Shown: in pieces, positions 15,717-17,888 of the stretch
How the letters are laid out: each line of letters opens with the position of its first letter
Numbering within the stretch: the stretch's first letter is position 1
Origin: Anaerolineae bacterium
GTDB taxonomy: Bacteria; Chloroflexota; Anaerolineae; 4572-78; J111
DNA: 17,888 bases
NCBI GenBank assembly: GCA_020433785.1
Contig: JAGRCC010000086.1
Location: forward strand, 1-17,888
Reading direction: 5' to 3'
The notes under the pieces: model-generated
What the model was told of the DNA's origin: nothing
The model's input: only the letters and a program-made list of their open reading frames with translations
The model's database searches: none
Translations under genes and position numbers: made by a program

Positions 15717-16337
15717 TTATTCTTCGGCTGGTTCCTCTTCTTCTTCTTCGGCGCTTTCTTCTGTTTGCGCTGTGTCGGCTTCGGCTAATGCTTCGGCCGC
15801 TGCTTCCTCTAAAATGTCCGTGGCTTCTTCGGCTTCAATTCCGGCTGCCGCAGCTTCGGCCGCACTAAGACGTTCCCGTTCCAAGATACCACCCAGCGGT
15901 AAAACTTCAACTTGAATAGTTGTAGCCAGGTCAATCATCAATTTAACCGTAACGTCTTGCATACCCAAGGCTCGGAGCGGTTCGGCCAGGGCTACCTTTC
16001 GCTTATCGATTTCAATGCCGGTTTTCTCCAAAATGGCATCCGCAATGTCGCTCGAGGTTACCGAACCATAGAGCTTGCCCGTTTCACCGGCCCGGCGTTC
16101 AAATACCAATTGTAAACCTGAAATCTGGTTGGCAATGGCTTGCGCGTCTTCTCGTTCTTGCGCTCGAATTTTTTCACCCGCTCGGCGAATGGTTTCCGCC
16201 TGCTTAATCGCGCCAGGCGTGGCCAAAATTGCCAAATTTTGCGGCAGAAGGTAGTTACGGCCGTACCCGTTTTTAACTTCCTTTACATCGCCGGCATAGC
16301 CTAAATTGTCGACGTCTTCTATCAATAAAACCTTCAT
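15717..16337 (-). CDS. rplI: 50S ribosomal protein bL9 with acidic C-terminal extension
   Basis: This 206-residue protein is bL9, which binds 23S rRNA near the base of the L1 stalk and affects translational fidelity. The N-terminal RNA-binding domain is canonical (MKVLLIEDVDNLGYAGD, VKNGYGRNYLLPQNLA, residues 1-41), followed by the long connecting helix and the C-terminal domain (LYGSVTSSDIADAI, up to about residue 150). Normal bL9 ends near 150 residues; here about 55 further residues are almost only Ala and Glu and end in a run of Glu. GGAG lies upstream of the ATG at 16337 on the minus strand. It is not next to rpsF, ssb or rpsR, its frequent neighbours; cpaF lies upstream on the same strand, with a promoter and probable terminator in the 200-bp gap. 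Confidence 0.96.
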   Translation of the reverse strand: MKVLLIEDVDNLGYAGDVKEVKNGYGRNYLLPQNLAILATPGAIKQAETIRRAGEKIRAQEREDAQAIANQISGLQLVFERRAGETGKLYGSVTSSDIADAILEKTGIEIDKRKVALAEPLRALGMQDVTVKLMIDLATTIQVEVLPLGGILERERLSAAEAAAAGIEAEEATDILEEAAAEALAEADTAQTEESAEEEEEEPAEE

Positions 16338-16424
16338 TACTTATTCTCCGGTAAAGTAAAATCAATGCGAGATAATTTATCAAGGCCCTTACAGCCTAAT
16401 TTTCGCTTAAACACACAAAGATTA

Positions 16425-16453
16425 AGTATACTCCAAACCCCGTTGAAACACAA
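16425..16453 (-). promoter_or_regulatory. Putative rplI promoter
   Basis: On the minus strand TATACT (16425-16430) is preceded after 17 nt by TTGTGT (16448-16453, three matches to TTGACA). The start site would be about 80 bp before the rplI ATG. Confidence 0.45.
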
Positions 16454-16487
16454 AAGAGAGACAAGGCTATCACACCCCGGCTCTCTT
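16454..16487 (-). terminator. Possible terminator after cpaF
   Basis: A 7-bp inverted repeat AAGAGAG/CTCTCTT (16454-16460 and 16481-16487) with a 20-nt loop is followed on the minus strand by TTTTG. An alternative pairing AGACAA/TTGTCT (16459-16464/16492-16497) overlaps it. It lies about 50 bp beyond the cpaF stop. Confidence 0.4.
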
Positions 16488-16537
16488 CGGTTTGTCTAAT
16501 AAAAGCCTCTACTAATTAAAACAGGCAACAAAAGAGT

Positions 16538-17888
16538 TTAAAACATTCTGGCCCCAAATATATTGGCCGGCAGATGAATGCCGGACGCCTCAATTTGATC
16601 GATGAATTTAGGTCGAATTCCGGTGGCTTTAAGCCGGCCCACAATTACACCGTTTTCAATGCCTTGTTGTTCAAAGGCGAAGATATCGGACATAACGATG
16701 ACATCGCCTTCCATCCCTTGCACCTCGGTCACGTGGACAATTTTTCGGCTACCATCACGCATCCTAGACTGGTGGACAATCAGATCAACGGCCGAGGCGA
16801 TCTGCTCACGAATGGCTCGAATGGGGAGATCCATACCGGCCATCAGACACATCGTTTCCAGACGGGACAGGGTATCACGCGGGCTATTGGCGTGGGCGGT
16901 GGTCAAGCTGCCTTCGTGACCGGTGTTCATGGCCTGCAACATATCCAATGTTTCACCGCTGCGACACTCTCCAACTACAATCCGGTCGGGCCGCATCCGC
17001 AGGGTGTTGACCACCAAATCGCGAATAGTGACTTCCCCCTTACCTTCGATGTTGGGCGGGCGCGATTCCAATGTGACCACATGCTCCTGACGGAGTTGCA
17101 ATTCGGCCGCGTTTTCAACCGTAATAATCCGCTCATCAGAAGGGATGAATGAAGACAAAATATTCAGCAGGGTTGTTTTACCGGAACCGGTACCACCTGA
17201 AACGACCACATTCAACCGGGCGATAACACACGCCTTCAGAAATTCGGCCACTTCGGCCGTAATCGAACCAAAGCGGACCAAATCATCAATGGTCAACGGG
17301 TCTTTTTCAAACTTACGGATGGTTAAAGTAGGACCGTTGAGGGCCAGGGGAGGGATGATCGCGTTCACCCGCGAACCGTCCGGCAAACGGGCGTCTACCA
17401 GCGGCGAACTCTCATCGATGCGCCGACCTAGCGGCGACACAATCCGATCGATGACCTTCAGGACGTGTTCGTTACTTTCAAATTGAACGCGACTCGATAC
17501 AATTTTACCTTTACGTTCGACGAATACCTTTTCCGGGCCATTGACCATGATTTCACTCACGGTTTCATCTGCCAGCAGCGGTTCTAGCGGACCAAACCCC
17601 AATATCTCGGCGACAATGCTCTCAAACAAGCGCTCGCGCTCAGTTCGGCTGAGAATCAGGTTTTCCTGCGTTAGGATTTGTTCAAACATATCCTGAATGG
17701 TGCGTCGAACATCATCCGTTTGAGATATATCCATTTGGGGATCGAGTTCGGAAATGAGCCGGTCTTGAATGCGCTCTTTTAACTCGCGGAAGGCATCTCT
17801 TTGGGCATTACGCGGCGCGCCGCGCACTTCTTTGCCGGTTCGGCTGGGGGTTCGAAAATTTCGTTCCGGAAAACGGGGCTGCACCGGC
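16538..17888 (-). CDS. cpaF: CpaF/TadA-family secretion and pilus-assembly ATPase (5' end at window edge)
   Basis: This hexameric cytoplasmic ATPase of the type II/IV secretion superfamily drives assembly of Tad (Flp) pili. The last 448 residues are visible. An N-terminal helical region leads to the conserved [20 protein letters not shown] segment, then Walker A GGTGSGKT (residues 230-237 from the GTG at 17884, Lys236), the Asp-box-like VENAAELQL, a Walker B-like region [10 protein letters not shown] (297-306) and the His-box motif [14 protein letters not shown] at 17884 could be the start, since the length then fits the family, but the frame stays open to the last base and no ribosome-binding site can be seen, so the gene may begin outside. 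Other tad genes are not in the window. Confidence 0.94.
   Translation of the reverse strand, partial: PVQPRFPERNFRTPSRTGKEVRGAPRNAQRDAFRELKERIQDRLISELDPQMDISQTDDVRRTIQDMFEQILTQENLILSRTERERLFESIVAEILGFGPLEPLLADETVSEIMVNGPEKVFVERKGKIVSSRVQFESNEHVLKVIDRIVSPLGRRIDESSPLVDARLPDGSRVNAIIPPLALNGPTLTIRKFEKDPLTIDDLVRFGSITAEVAEFLKACVIARLNVVVSGGTGSGKTTLLNILSSFIPSDERIITVENAAELQLRQEHVVTLESRPPNIEGKGEVTIRDLVVNTLRMRPDRIVVGECRSGETLDMLQAMNTGHEGSLTTAHANSPRDTLSRLETMCLMAGMDLPIRAIREQIASAVDLIVHQSRMRDGSRKIVHVTEVQGMEGDVIVMSDIFAFEQQGIENGVIVGRLKATGIRPKFIDQIEASGIHLPANIFGARMF

Noticed and set aside
15720..15800. CTT/TTC-rich microsatellite-like tract
   Set aside because: It is explained by the Glu/Ala codons of the bL9 tail on the minus strand rather than by an independent repeat element.
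16574..17152. 192-residue open frame on the plus strand opposite cpaF
   Set aside because: It lies entirely within the strongly conserved cpaF coding sequence on the other strand and shows no recognisable domain; it is an antisense shadow.

Overview
The window looks like a chromosomal stretch from a free-living, probably monoderm bacterium, most likely a member of the Chloroflexota (Anaerolineae/Caldilineae-like). This placement is inferred from gene style: GAF-rich histidine kinases, a disulfide-type LysM module, a CpaF/TadA ATPase and an L9 protein with an acidic tail. No rRNA, tRNA, CRISPR array, insertion sequence or phage gene was seen.

Layout. (1) Positions 1-2144 (+) hold the end of a xylose-isomerase-family gene and a complete xylulokinase (xylB), closed by a clear hairpin terminator. 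(2) Positions 2225-6396 (-) hold a tungstate-uptake locus. A good promoter at about 6368-6396 reads into a single-domain response regulator, a ModE-type DNA-binding protein, then tupA, tupB and tupC. A further stand-alone, degenerate receiver protein (2225-2587) follows with its own likely promoter. TupA carries an N-terminal LysM-like module and no lipobox. A CGTTATG-N9-CATAACG dyad lies between modE and tupA, and a related GTTTAT-N11-ATAAC dyad overlaps the operon promoter; together they suggest ModE-type control and autoregulation. (3) Positions 6574-9059 (+) hold a GAF-GAF NarL-type histidine kinase and its LuxR-type response regulator, divergent from the tungstate operon. (4) Positions 9404-15646 (+) hold three tightly packed signalling genes: a sensorless kinase, a REC-PAS-kinase-REC hybrid, and a very large GAF-PAS-GAF-GAF-GAF kinase. 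(5) A perfect bidirectional terminator (15667-15696) separates these from rplI (ribosomal protein bL9) and a cpaF secretion/pilus ATPase, both on the minus strand and the latter reaching the window edge.

How the parts relate. The xyl pair isomerises and phosphorylates a pentose. The tup operon imports tungstate for W-dependent oxidoreductases and is probably repressed by the ModE-like protein when oxyanion is plentiful; the co-transcribed receiver hints at an extra signalling input. The GAF kinase/LuxR regulator pair is a self-contained two-component system. In the downstream block the sensorless kinase and the Rcp1-like first receiver of the hybrid look like partners in a phosphorelay. Two kinases in neighbouring transcription units share a closely similar first GAF module, pointing to local duplication and domain shuffling.
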